Assembly (NCBI GenBank): GCA_001687465.1
Contig: LVLI01000206.1
Location: 41,056-105,055, forward strand
Direction of reading: 5' to 3'
Length of the DNA stretch: 64,000 bases
From: Halocafeteria seosinensis
Lineage: Eukaryota; Sar; Bigyra; Bicosoecida
Positions 44,012-56,324 of this stretch are shown here, one piece after another. Made by a program: the position numbers and the translations under genes. Position 1 is the stretch's first letter. Each line of letters begins with the position of its first letter. Below the pieces are notes generated by a model. That model did no database searches, was not told where the DNA came from, and saw nothing but the letters and a program-made list of their open reading frames with translations.

Positions 44012-46766
44012 CTAGGAGGGATCTTGAGACTGTATGTCGAGTAACGTCTTTTGGGAGTAGAATCTATTTATCGTCTTCCTTTCCACTTCCCGGTGTACTT
44101 CTTCCCAAGAGGTCCATGTGGATTTGCTACCATCGACGTCCAAGTCCGCTTCAAAGTAGAATAATCCATGACATGGAGTAAATGATATTCTTACGTTAGA
44201 CGTACCGCCTTCCAAAAACCTGTACGTTAACGTTATCGCTCCAGCAACGGAGCTACTCAATCGGTAAAAAAAATTACCTGGGGGAAATTCTTCCTCCTTA
44301 GTGTTGCAACCATATATCAACGGACGATGACCTGCTTGCCACCACTCCGAGACACCGAACTTTATTAACCATAGCACTGGCATAAGAACCTCCACACAAT
44401 ACATGTATAACTTGAAAGTACCCTCCGGTGTTAGGTAGGGCTTTGTCCAAACTTTATCTACAAGGCTTTGACGCATATCCTCCAATCTCGGCTGTGTTAG
44501 CTCCTGAACGTAGTCAGACGCAAACTCGATGATTGCCGAGGTAATCGAGTCTTCCTCCCAAGGTATCGGCTGATCTCGGTTATATCCAGTTAGTAAAGCC
44601 GCATGCGAAATTCTCTCCACTGCGTTGCTCGCCTCCAGGTATACCTCTTCTGCATTTTAAGAGCCAAAAATTCAATTGAGTAGTTCGAGTGGAACCAATT
44701 TCGCAAACGTACCATCACATAAGTTAGTGTCGTTTTTAGCATGCCAGCGGATTTCTTCGTTATTGAAATCGTACCCACACTTGGCAAGGCGTTCGCAACA
44801 ACGAACCGCATTGGCCGGGCGCCCATGCAAACAAGAGGGAAGATCGGACTCCTCAAGCCGACGCACTATCTGCACAAGGACAAAGGGTTCAATAATTTCA
44901 CCAACACAAGAAAACAATACCGACATTTTACAGTACTTCGTTTTGATTTTCCCCTATGACCCTTGAAAGACGCTGTTTCAAGATAAGGGTGATCGCTTGT
45001 TCATCCAACTCCTTAATGGGTGGGAAAAACTGCGGGAAGCCAACGGAATCTGAGGCGCAGTTTTTACAGCCGTCGAATTAATTTGGTTACTAACCTCGAT
45101 GCCTGTGTTACTGACATCATAAGCTGAATAATCGGCCACTGATACCGTTACTATAGCATGTAGTATCGCGAAGCGCCGACATAACCGGGGAATATCGTTG
45201 ATAGTATCCGCAATGCGTGGGTTGTACCTCCACTGGGTGCAAGCAGTATAAATATGCACCAGAAGCTGTAGTGGCTAGGAAACGCAAGCAGGTGTAATTC
45301 GTTGCATTCAAGGGATCGGAATCGAGAAGACACGAACCAGGGAGTTAGTTGTGGTCTTTTTTTGCAGCATTCCATCCATTTCCGCCCCCTGTAAGGGATA
45401 TTACAGCAGTGTAACACCATAGCATCCAAGGACAGCTCAATAATCCCACTCACTGGTTCGACCGTTAGAGTTATGACGTTAGGGAAAGGGGTAAGTTGGT
45501 TCCGACTGTCGCTTCTTGCCAATATGAACCCAGTGACAGACCTTGCAATGGTAGACTTCCCCAGGCCTCGTCTTCCCCACAATACGAGTACCCCGGGACC
45601 TCGCCCAGCAATACCTTTCTGGGCTTTTCTACATATCTTCTGGTATACACTCTGAATGCAACCATGACGACCAAGGATCCATTTGTGAGGTTGTTCATCC
45701 CACTCCAGCGGTTGTACTGAATTTTTCCAATTTGGGGACGACTCCGAGGCTTTCTTGGCAGGAAACGCTTGTAGATGCTGTTGTTCTGCTCAGCAAGTTA
45801 AATAAGGACGTTCAATTACATTTGGAAATCACGAGAATCAAGTGTGCAACCTGTACTTACTTATTTTATCCTTCGATTCCGGGACAAGGCGAAAAGGTTG
45901 TTCAGCATCAGCTGGAGTGCTCTTCTGGTGCGCCGTCGCTACGTCCACTCCTTTCTGCGCATAACAAAAACAAAGAGCCCAACAGAAAGTAAATCACCTC
46001 GAAATTGAAGAGCTTGGGTTTCGAACAATAACCCTTACCAGTAGATTCTCATACAGCTTGGCCACATAAGCATTCGTTCGTTGCTGCGATAACCAAAATA
46101 TTGTTTAGGACAACAATCTAGGTCACCGGTTAGCCCAGGGAACGTACCCCTCCATCACCTCGATCATTCTCCTTGGGAACCGTGAGAACTATTTTTGCTG
46201 CGTCGTGTTTCCAATGATAGGAACGTCGGGCTTGGGTATCCAGTAGAGATACTTGACTTACCACCTGCTTGCATCAAAACTTTGGCTGCTATATCTGTTC
46301 CATACCCTGAAACAATGATGATCGAAGGTGGTGAATGAGTTTTTAAAATCCTTTCGATTTCATTCGCCGTCACCGTCTCCTCACATCCTAGGTCTCTGTC
46401 ATGATCTTCCAGTGCAATTCCATACGTGTCACCAGCTGGTAACTGTCGTCCTCGCCCCACGTAGTGCAGAATGTCGATCCCATGGTCCAGGACCTTGTCA
46501 AATGTCTCACGGGTTGCGATAGCATCGTACCACGTGATGGCATACATGGACACTTGTTCGATTATGTAAGAGCGCTCTCTGGCGACATCGACCCGAGTTT
46601 GTCGGTGATCCAACTGCTCGTCGTCCGGACTGTACAGGGGATCCGCGTAGATATACGCGATATTGAGTCGACGTGGCGGGTGTTTGACTACCTGAGGGCC
46701 TTTGGGAGGATGGTTTGACTTCTTCCTGTGGCCCTTCTTCTTCCCTTTACTAGCACCAGCACCCAT
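44012..46766 (-). CDS. CHAT-P-loop-SH2-like protein A, catalytic dyad lost, myristoylation signal
   Basis: Ten exons: 46262-46766, 46148-46197, 46039-46083, 45861-45954, 45454-45785, 45338-45388, 45095-45274, 44937-45029, 44713-44869 and 44012-44649; introns 63-84 nt, all phases consistent, 714 residues. The start MGAGASKGKKKG is a textbook N-myristoylation signal with a polybasic stretch. A CHAT (caspase-HetF-associated) domain follows: LNIAYIYADPL, DILHYVGRG and SIIIVSGYG. The normal catalytic His (GHG) is Arg105 and the catalytic Cys is replaced at Tyr155. A P-loop GRRGLGKST (302-310) opens a STAND-like NTPase, then helical repeats. The C-terminal 110 residues look like an SH2 domain: GNFFYRLSSS (phosphotyrosine-type Arg622), ITLTYRF and a helix WTSWEEVHREVE. 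Paralogue B lies upstream on the same strand. It is probably a membrane-anchored pseudoprotease or regulatory partner; function is inferred. Confidence 0.85.
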
Positions 46767-49700
46767 TATACAGCACCGAGTTTGTGCCGCGTCGAGATGG
46801 CAGTCGAAGACGGAGGAACCTACACTATAATGCACCTCTACAGAATCTTGCTGGTACCGGTAGCACCACACAATGTGTCCATTCACCCTAACAAGTCCGC
46901 GGATGACGTCGTACGTATATGCAATGGAGCAATTGCGGTCCGAGCTTCACAAACAAGGCTATATTACGCTAGTCTGCAGACTGCAACCAATTTACACAAG
47001 TTGTGTGTGGTACAACAACTTTTGTGTACGGTAGTAGCAGTGCTCCTACCGGAAGGCGAGTAGGCTACAGGTTACGCTACGCCGTGTGTGGGGTGAACTC
47101 TACCCAAAACCGCTCCAACATCTGTCATCAGCTTGCGATGCTGTAGTTCCTCCCCGCCTCCCGCTGGGGAACTCCCTGCTGGGAACCCCTGGACTCCCTT
47201 GTTCCCCAGAGGAGAGCCTGGTGGTTTCCTAAAGCAGAGAACGCAGTTAGACTTCATAATTGCCAATCTGCTGAATATCCAATGAGAAAGCACACAACAA
47301 AATACATGTATTGAAACGGCAGTCCAGACCATGAACTTCGAGTGACCTCTTCCGTCACCAGTCACAGCAGAGGGATATCATAGAGGGATTTAGTCCTTCG
47401 GAAGTAATATATGCTGTTATCAATAATATCACTATACCTGTGATATTTCACTGGTATTGGTAACTGCGAACTTCGTAACCCCGTTGAAGCCCGCGGTGAT
47501 AATTGTCCGGAAATATCTACCGCCTGGGCCCTGGAGTTACCCCTGGGGGGAAACTTTTGAAATTCGGTTTTGTCTGGTCTTGTGACACGTACGAAATCAA
47601 CATGTATAGAAGCTAAGAGGAACACCCACTTGGTCTATGCTGCGACAACATGTGCGGCTGTTTCGCCCTAGACTCGATGCTCAAGCAGGACGGCACTACT
47701 GCGTCATCCTGATCCCTGAAAATTCCGTTGGCTCTTTTTTCCTGGGGAAGTCTTTCGGTCTTACGTAGATCTCCCTGGAGCCAGTTGCATGTACGCAGGA
47801 GCTGCACAATAAGCGCCGTTTGCCGCTTTGGGTTGTAATGCTGGAGGTTACACGACAAGGATCAGCTCGCGCTTTTGAACTGGAGTGGAGCGGAGCGTTT
47901 GGAGGGTACTATTTCATATCAAGCTTGTACAGTAGTGGCAACTGCACGTGCCGATTTACTCTTGCAGCTGCTATTGGTCCCCACACCATCCTCCGGAAGC
48001 GCTCCCCACATGAAAATTATCCCGTTCGTGATAGAGGCGACGGGCGGTTTCGGGGAAGACGCGATCAAGTCCCTCAAGAGAATTGCCAAGAAAGCACCGC
48101 CTTTGTTGGGGAACAAGGGAGATGCGGAACTTTCGCAAGCTGATGACGGCCAAACTGCCTATCATGTTGATGCACCACAACGTGAAGATGTTGGAGCGGT
48201 TACCCGTTATACGGCGTAGCGTAGCCTGTAGCCTGTTTGTCTTCCGGTTGTCACTTTGTCAAAGCACGCCGGGTCACTGAAGTCCACCTGCACGGTTGCA
48301 AATGCAACAAGAGGAGTCAGTGTGTTTGAAAGATAACACAATTTCAAAAGTGTTCATTGATATTTGAGTTGTCGATGCTCGATTACACAAACGTTACATA
48401 AACAAACGTGTGTCTGAGGCAGTGGGTCAGAATTGTCGACTCATCAACAGAACGGGAGAGCACATAATCGATGCATCCCATTAGCCCAAGTTAGTACTAA
48501 CGACAGAATACTTTCATGGCGGAAGTATTTGGTTGTACACATATCTCGTGCATATAGACGCTATTTCCAAATAGTCCGCCAGCTGCATGTTACATTTTGC
48601 ATCCCTTCGCCGGTCGACCTCACGGAGGAATTCGGCAGGATCGATGGATCGTCCAGTCAGACGAGGAAAAACGTAATGGAAAAGCTTGCCAAAAAACTGA
48701 AAGACAAAGGTTTGGGAGACACTCTGGCGGATTCGTTGGCATCATGTGCAGTTTAGACGGAACCTGACGGAGGCATCCATTTTAGGCCGGGTCGGGGCCA
48801 GTTTTAGTTGGCTCACCCAGCCAGGTCAGAATCGACTTCCCTCTCTCTTACCCATACTTGCCTGAAAGCCGGGGATCCACACAGTTAAATAATGTTCCTG
48901 TGTTAACACTGAGAGCAGAGAGTATGCACAGCCTGACGGTCAACATAGCAATTCCATTTTGATAGAACCCACAAAGGAAGTGTCTCCTGCAGGAAACTGA
49001 CGACAAATCAGTGAACCAATTAACGGAAAAGCGTTGACTAAGAGACGTTTAAATTGTGTTAAATTATTAAATTTATTAAAATTCGCGGGCATTATAGCGT
49101 CTTGTACGTCACCAACTTACAACATCATTGGTTAGAAGACGTCGAATGACGTCTCCAGCTGCGTTCAATTTTGCTTTGGCCTCTTTTGTCACAGTATCTT
49201 GCCGTATTTCATGTTGGCCGATGTATCTGGACGGCTTAAAACTAAGACCAACAAGTTGTTGTGTTGATACACCTTTCCCAAAGCATCCACAACCGGACTT
49301 CCATCCCCATTACCATCAGGGAATTGGGGACGCATCACAATCAGCCTACGTGAGGCTCATTTATTACAAGGCCGCATATAACAAGGCGTGTCTGTAGCAT
49401 CAGTAAAGGCGTCCGCACTATAATGACAGACTCTGCCAAGAAAATAATCAGTAAGTAATGTGCTGTTGTCGTTTACAACAGTAAACATGTGAGAACTGTA
49501 TTGAACCTAGTGGGAGTCGGAAGTCGAATTATTGGCTCAATCAATGGCTCTTCTACAACACCAATCGATTCGTGGACGCAGAAGGTGTCTCTGCTGGATG
49601 CTTGAAAGTGACAGCTAGCATACAACCAGTGTGTGCTGGATAGTGCTGGTGCGAATCGGATTCAGCATCCTCACGTTGCACCAATGATGGCCACCGTCAG

Positions 49701-50261
49701 TCTCCGCAGTTTTTTCATCTTGTTTCATCTCCCAAATTCGCCAAAAAGAACCCTGTGCGTTCCTGGTTATCCCGTTCAGGAGGTGGATTGCGTCTCAAAA
49801 CGAGCCACGCCCCTATTTCGTTCGTTTCGTTTTATCTGACTCCGTCCGTTTTGCGGGTGTACAGGCACCTCTCTCTGGCATCTGACCCGTAAGAACGCAC
49901 TCACCACTTCCACGACTGCCTTTTGGTTCCTGCATATCATTTTGGCGGCATAAGCTTTGCGATAAGTTGACGGTGGATACGGGCCGATAGCAACAAAGGC
50001 GCGTTGTGAGCGAAAACGACTATCCTATAGACTGCTTGCCCCCTCCAACCTAGCGGCACCGGTAAAACAACCGATCCTCCAGAAGTCGTAAACAGGCTGG
50101 GTATGTTGCCGTGAATTCAGTAAAGGGTCCCTAGGTGTGTACCACGGCGTCATATATCCGCTATCTGACATACAATGCACGATCCTAGCCGTGGAAGAAC
50201 GTTTGCCTACAGTGTAAACTCTACTAAGGTGAACGAAGCGTAGCCCTTCCCGTCGACGCGA
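46767..50261. other. 3.5-kb gap between paralogues with an inverted-repeat element
   Basis: No intact gene is supported. The gap holds the inverted-repeat-bounded segment 47048-48248 and, at 49069-49090, a 22-bp AT-rich motif repeated in inverse orientation at 62402. A 107-codon open frame at 48433-48756 (tail LAKKLKDKGLGDTLADSLA) has no ATG start and no recognised family. The stretch 48757-50261 otherwise shows nothing. The left end is the promoter of paralogue A; the right end is the 3' flank of paralogue B. Confidence 0.55.
47048..48248. mobile_element. Putative 1.2-kb element with 38-bp terminal inverted repeats
   Basis: Positions 47048-47085 and 48211-48248 are inverted repeats identical at 33 of 38 positions, ACCGGAAG and AGGCTACAGG being shared exactly. 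All five differences are transitions. Inside, just after the left repeat, lies a motif also found at 13637-13662. The interior has open but interrupted frames, for example 47875-48219 with FVIEATGGFGEDAIKSLKRI, and no recognisable transposase. No clear target-site duplication is seen. I interpret it as a non-autonomous or decayed DNA transposon. Confidence 0.6.
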
Positions 50262-52927
50262 TTATCTTACCGTAGGATGGAAGACAATATCGCTTTCCCC
50301 CAAAGTGCGCGAGATATGCTCGTGAATGTCTTCCCATACCCGGAACGGCGTGTTATCAATGTAGAACCTAAACTCAAAATTTTCTCGCTTTTGAATGATC
50401 CTCATATTCTCAATGCTCCAAGTGCCCGGGTCTTTCCAGGAGACCGTAACCCCTCGTGGATCACTGCCGCTCAGCCGATACAAAAATTCACCCTTCCCCA
50501 AAATCTCCCCTGGCCTACAGGCCCTGCCATGGATGAAAGGAACCGCTTCGTCTACGTCCCACCAGTCCTTTATTCCATAGGTCAACAGCCACAAGCATGG
50601 CATCAGAATGTGCCCACAGTATGAATATATGTTTAGTATCCCGTCAGTCACATAGTTAGACAGTTGCGTCGTCAATCCTTCTAAACCATCTAAACGATTT
50701 TGTCTCAGGTGCTGCAAGTACAGCTTGATAAACTCTAAGACAGCCGTTTCAGCCAGCTGAGGCTCCCATGTTGCCTTATACACATCACCATGAAACTGTT
50801 CTTGACGTTCTCTCGAGAGGTAATTCGCAATGTATCGGGAAGCTTCCGTTCGCTGATGAAGAATCTCATCTGTATTTAGCAGGGGTTACTACTTGGAATT
50901 GCAAGTAGCACTATACGAATACCATTCGTCGCACCTTCGCAATCCTCTCGTCTCCAAGCAACCTCCGTTGCAGACAGCCGGTCGGCTTCACCCGAGTGGC
51001 ACAACTCCTTAGCAATATCGGTAATTACCCTAGCGTTTCCTAACATTCCTTTGAACGCTTCATGCTGCTGCAACTGTTGCAGCAACTGCACAAGCAAACG
51101 TATCGCACGGGATGAGTAATATTCCAGTTCAATCCAGTACGCAGCAAAAGTACGTACATGCTCGTGTTGGGGACCCAAGCACTGGGCTAAGAGCTGCGTG
51201 GATGCGTCCTCGTTCAAGGGTTCCACCCGCACACACTGTGACGAGAAATAAATCAATTACGATTGGAATATTAAGCGTTATCTACTCCCTACGAACCTTA
51301 GCTTCACTGCAATCGGAGGACTTGATATAGGCAGATACACAAAGTACCGCAGTACAATGAAATGACTTCGATAAGACTTGCAAACATTCGCTATAGAGGT
51401 TGACCAAATCACTAGTAAAACAAAGTTTGGTCGTTTCTAGATGCACTTTGATAGTAAACTGCACCAAAGAGACTGCGTGTACACTTCCATAACTACGATG
51501 GGAGTCTGGGAGCGATTCCACTCACTAATGTATGGGGAGGCAAGGCCTCGTACGCGGGATCTGCACGGTTTCGTTTGCATGCAGCTGCAATTTTATCGGA
51601 TAATGTATCTTCCTGTAAGGTTAAACGCGTACTGCTAATGCAAGTATTTGAACTCCAGCTTTTATTGCTTACCTCATTCGCATTGATGCTGACAGAGAGA
51701 ATATTTCGAAACCGATTGAGGGCATTGAACGCAGATCCATCTCTAGACCTTCTTAAGTTCACATAGCGATATAGGGAGTCGCATAGAGTGCGTTTTCCCA
51801 ATCCACTTTGCCCATGTAGGACGATGCACCGTGAAGCGGACGCATCGAAGCCATCATGACACACTGACTGATACAGTTCCTGTAGTAGCTTATCTCTGCC
51901 ATATATAGATCGATGTGGTTGGTCAGGACATTCGTCGCAAATTCCATCAAATTGGAGCCGTATTTTGTGATTACTACGGGATATGGATGTGTCCGCTGCA
52001 TTTTTTTTTTGGTTGTCGTCGTAGATGCACGTTCTCGTTCTGCACAGGAAAGATGATGCCATACTTACTGTCCTCAGGTTCACTACTAGGCGATAACAAA
52101 GTGAATGTGCTTTGGTGACGTGGGGAGCAAGCGATCCCTTGTGCTCGCTCAAACGCTTTACGGACTGTCTCTCCCCTCTGCAACCGTAATGACAACTTCA
52201 AGAGTATTTGATTTAGAGGTACCTGGACGGGATAACTGACGTACGAGTAGCCTTTCATAGAAGCATTTGGCGAAGGAAATCGCGGATATCTGCATTGTAC
52301 CGTAGTATGTAAACGTGACTTTGCGTGCTTGAACTGGGTATGGGTAATGCATCTCACATCTTCCACCGACGAATCCTGCGGAACCGATACCACATACGGA
52401 ACTGCAAGTAAGATAAGTGAATCTAACGACGATGGCAAGATCAAAACAGAAGAGCACGTACTTCCTGCATCTGTGAATACTTGTGCGACAGCCTCACTGT
52501 GACATGCGCTCACGAGCACCAGTTTGGGGCGGTGGGTATCGTGCAGCAAGTTCCGCAGTTCCTCCGTATTGACTATTTTCTCCACACCTAATTGTTGCTG
52601 CTGCTTAACACTATCGTCCTCAACTACGCCCTGTTCGAACGAGATACCCTGAGGCGTGCCATGGCCTGAATAATGCAGGATGTCAATGCCTTTAGAGAGC
52701 AAGATCTTCATGTTCTCCAGGGTGGCGATGGCTTCCAGCCAACGCACATCAATGGTCTCTGCGCGTTCTTTCCTTCGGACTGGTGCAAATGGGCCTACGG
52801 GAGGTGATATCTGCTGCAATTGTTGTCTAATCTTGCGCGATTCCAGGTGGAAATCAATGCGCTGGACGGGAGATCCATCTTCATGCAGAATGGGGTCCGC
52901 GTAGAGGTAGCCAATAGTAATCATCAT
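50262..52927 (-). CDS. CHAT-P-loop-SH2-like protein B, catalytic dyad intact
   Basis: Eight exons: 52462-52927, 52301-52401, 52069-52222, 51673-51995, 51526-51612, 51297-51458, 50923-51235 and 50262-50869; introns 53-78 nt, 737 residues. The N-terminal CHAT domain, a caspase- and separase-related cysteine protease fold, has its dyad complete: His89 in DILHYSGHG and Cys142 in LVLVSACHSEAV. The later CHAT helix is LQRGETVRKAFERAQ. The P-loop GQSGLGKRT (302-310) sits in a STAND/NACHT-like NTPase with downstream VEPLNEDASTQLL, as in NB-ARC proteins, followed by helices. The C-terminus (about 655-737) resembles an SH2 domain, close to the STAT form: GEFLYRLSGSDPRGVTVSW with Arg667 at the phosphotyrosine-binding position and PFRVWEDIHEHIS as the last helix. 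Seven intron positions and phases are shared with protein A. A role as a protease-effector switch sensing phosphotyrosine is inferred. No signal peptide. Confidence 0.85.
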
Positions 52928-53285
52928 GAAAACTCACAGATACAGGCACAGCCGGAGCAAAAACGACACAACAAGACACAATTAGTAAAGTACGTGGCTT
53001 CGAGTGGTCGGATTATATATTTTGTGAAGGTCAAGGCAGCAATACCCGCGGCGGGGTAACCCGCCTCGATTCGAAGTACACACGGGTACAACCGACCGTA
53101 CCCAGCCGCTGTTGTGTTGTCTGTGGGGTGTTCCAGAACGAATATAAAAGGCATCTGGACGTGCGCCACATTGACAAACGCACTTCAGCACATATTCTTT
53201 TTTGTACTGAAGGAGTTCAACGAAAACTCAAAAGATGTCAATTCGTTAGTAGTCAACGCTGTGTCCACTCACAGATCTGAATACT
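52928..53285. other. Intergenic, no gene seen
   Basis: 358 bp between the start of paralogue B and the stop of SPB1. It must contain the promoter of paralogue B. No repeat or RNA gene was seen. Confidence 0.5.
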
Positions 53286-56200
53286 TCAACGTCCACGTTT
53301 TCCACCTTTGCTCTTACCACGTTTACCACCTTTACGTTTTTTGTTCTCGCCGCGCTTGTCAGCAAGCATTCGTTTGTCCACTCGCTTTACCTTGGCACCC
53401 TTCTGAACCTTTCCGTGTTGCCTACCATCCTTGCCCGAAACGACGGACACAGTTTCCGGCTTCTTCAGCTTAGCTTTCTTCATAGCTTTCTCGGCAGCCT
53501 TGGTCTTTGATACATTCGAAAGATCCTGGTCATTAGCAATGTTTGCAATGTGCCGGCGCGCTTTGTTCACTTTCTCCGCCAGCTTCCGTTTCTTACGCGC
53601 CCTGGCTTCGGCGACCTTGTGTACAGGTCGAGCAGAGATTTCCCGAAAACGCTCCTTGATTTTATCCACTTCGCTTTTATCCACGGGTAACTGTGGACGG
53701 AAGTGGGCAGCTTCGTCGGCAGCAAACCACGAAGGCAGCGCAGGGTCGTCGAATGAATATCGATTGTAGCTAGCATCTACTAGTGCTTTGGCTCTAGTGT
53801 GTTTCTTCATCATTTTGCCCAAAGCGAGGATTTCTGCATGCGTATCGCTGTCGTATTCTTCATCTCGGGGATCAGGGCTCTCTTCTCCTTGATCAGGTTC
53901 CTGCGGTACAATTTCCATTTGTCCATCTTCCTTCCCTTTATTCTGAGCTTTCCGACCCATACCGGCTTCAATAAGCTTCTTTCTTTCTTTTGTCTTCTGA
54001 TCATTGTTCTCAGCCTCAATATTTTTGCCTTCATTAGTATCATCTTCCTTCGCCGAAACTACTTCGAACCCCTGATCTTCGGTTTTCTTCGATCGTTGGT
54101 TTTCTTTCTCTCTCTTCTTTCTCAGTTTCTCTTTCCTTTTCTCACGCTCACTCTTCGGTATGTTGGCCATTAAATCCATGCTCTCGTCCTCTTCCATTTC
54201 ATTTTCCTCCCTACCGTTCGTTTCAGCGGATTCATCTTGAACTTCCCGACCACGCTTTTTTCCGCTAAGAGCCTGAATTTGTTGTGACGGAGGTTCAATT
54301 GATTCTTCAGCAGTTACATCGTCAAATAAACTTTGGCTAAACCATCGAGAGGCACTCACGCCCTCATCGTTATCTTCATCATCTTCGGATGCTTCCTCGT
54401 CGTCTTCTTCCTCAATATCTTCATCGGAACTACTATCGTCATCTTCATCGTCATCGTCGTCTTTATCCTCCTTACGATCTTTGGGGGGAGCTGCCAACAT
54501 CTTCAGGTACTGCTGATGTGTATAGTCTAACTTGTCTTCCTTCTGCTTTAGTTGAGCCTTTGCCTCAGCTTCCATGCGCTGGCGTCGGCTGAGTTTCTTA
54601 CCACCTGCATGCACTCCTTCTTCTTGCCCTTTGAAAGCTTCCTTACTGTTGCGCATGGCCAAGTATTGGTTATATTGATAGTCAAGCTGGTCTTCAAGAG
54701 CAGCGAGATATGCTTCACGATCGTCGTCTTCTTCCTCTTCATTTTCCCTATCCATTGAGTCATCGTTCTCATTCCCATTCTCTTCGTCACTATCCAAGCT
54801 GATCTCCCCAATACTTTTGTCATCCTCGTCCTCCTCTTGAATTCCTGTAGGACCAGCAGTTTGCGGGTTTATCCTGGAGAACTGTGTGTATCCTCCAATA
54901 TCCGGATCTCCTCCCTCCAAGTTGTAGGTGTCCATGTCGACACTTTGGTTGTTGAGTCCCAATGCCGCCCGTCGCGCATCCTTCCGTTTTCTTTTGGCTT
55001 CCCGTTTAGATTCTCGTTTCTTTTTCTGGTATTCTTCGTGGAGTTCATTTTCCAATTCTTCGGTCTCATCTTCAGGTTCCTTGTCCCCTTGCTCAGTTTT
55101 GCCAGAGTCTTCATCATTTTCTGCTTCCTTGTCCTCCTTTTGCTTATCTTTGATAGCCTTCTTGAGATCTTTACGGACCTGAAGTCGCCACTTGAGCAAC
55201 TCCTTGAAATCCTTTCGCCCCAGCACTTTCAAGTCCGCACAAAATGTTTTGATGTCCTCCGTAGTATGCTGTGAGTCGAGATACCCAGACTCTTTAGCTC
55301 GCGAATCGAATAAAAGGGATGTAGCCTCACTGATCACTCGAACAGGGTCGTTACTCTCTATAAAATCGGCTACAGACATGTTTTTCTTCACTAAGAGCGC
55401 TTCAGTATCTTCGTATCCTTGCCTTTGTCGGGGTTTCTTCGCCACAAGCTGTTTATTCAGTGTTTCGACCGACATTCGCTGCTCTTGTTCTGCAGCTTCT
55501 TTGTTCGTGGTCGGGACATCATCGCGGAATACATGAATTGGGTCGAGCAATCTCGCGTCTATCTTGGAAGGCGCCAAATACTTCTTGCATACAACAAAAA
55601 TTTCGGCGGACGCACCACGACTCGAATGCGGTTTGGTTGCGTCGACTTTATTGAAAAGTTTGTTGAAGACCCATAGGAGCGCATTGTAATCCTTACTCCT
55701 GAAAATCTTGGTAACAAACATGCCTCCTTCTTTAAGGAAATCACAAGCAAGTTTTAAGGATTGTAAGGTTAGCACATTCTGATCATATGCGTCTTGCCTC
55801 CAGTCAGCACCAACATTGGGCGCACCATCGTGCAGTACCACATCACACTGTAAAGCACGCGAGTCAATTCAATTGCCACCACCACCACCTCTGTGGATCT
55901 GCTAATAGCTTTGTCGCTTACCTTTTGCTGCCCCAAGTCTTTTTTCAAAAGTCTTCGGCAGTCCGTACTGTTAATGTCGGCTTGATGAGTAATCACATTC
56001 CGAATCGGTCGAATGGGGTTAATGTCGACTCCAATGACGGTACTCGACATTGGCATGTACTTTGAGCATACTTGGAGCCATCCTCCCGGCGCCGCACATA
56101 AGTCCAGGACCACGTTCGATTTCCCTAAGAAGTCATATTTCTTATTCAGTTGAATTAATTTGAACGCCGAACGAGCACGATACCCCTGCAATACATAGGT

Positions 56201-56324
56201 ACAGCAAATGCTGCACACAATATCACACTATGCACTCTGTATAGAGCATAAAACGCACCTGCTCCTTGGCATAGTGGTAGTATTTGTCCTTCTCACGGCG
56301 CGCTTTCTTGTTGATTTTTCCCAT
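53286..56324 (-). CDS. SPB1: SPB1 / FTSJ3 rRNA 2'-O-methyltransferase
   Basis: Nucleolar methyltransferase of the FtsJ family that modifies the large-subunit rRNA and is needed for 60S ribosome assembly. Exons 56259-56324, 55922-56185 and 53286-55847 (introns 73 and 74 nt) give 963 residues (yeast 841, human 847). The N-terminus [20 protein letters not shown] is typical of Spb1. The SAM site is [14 protein letters not shown], and the K-D-K-E active residues can be placed in [29 protein letters not shown] and [20 protein letters not shown] follows. The middle is a very acidic, low-complexity region with runs of Asp and Glu; the C-terminus is basic with the conserved [10 protein letters not shown]-like segment ([12 protein letters not shown]) and ends in a Lys/Gly/Arg tail ([13 protein letters not shown]) suited to nucleolar binding. 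It is divergent from another FtsJ-fold gene. Confidence 0.95.

Noticed and set aside
47820-48280. Frames with FVIEATGGFGEDAIKSLK as a reverse-transcriptase C-terminus
   Set aside because: The likeness is vague, the frame is interrupted, and the terminal inverted repeats point to a DNA-type element instead. I kept the element but not the RT call.
53800-55300. Long hydrophobic plus-strand frames as membrane protein genes
   Set aside because: They are antisense shadows of the acidic Asp/Glu-rich middle of SPB1, whose reverse complement is Phe/Leu/Ser-rich.
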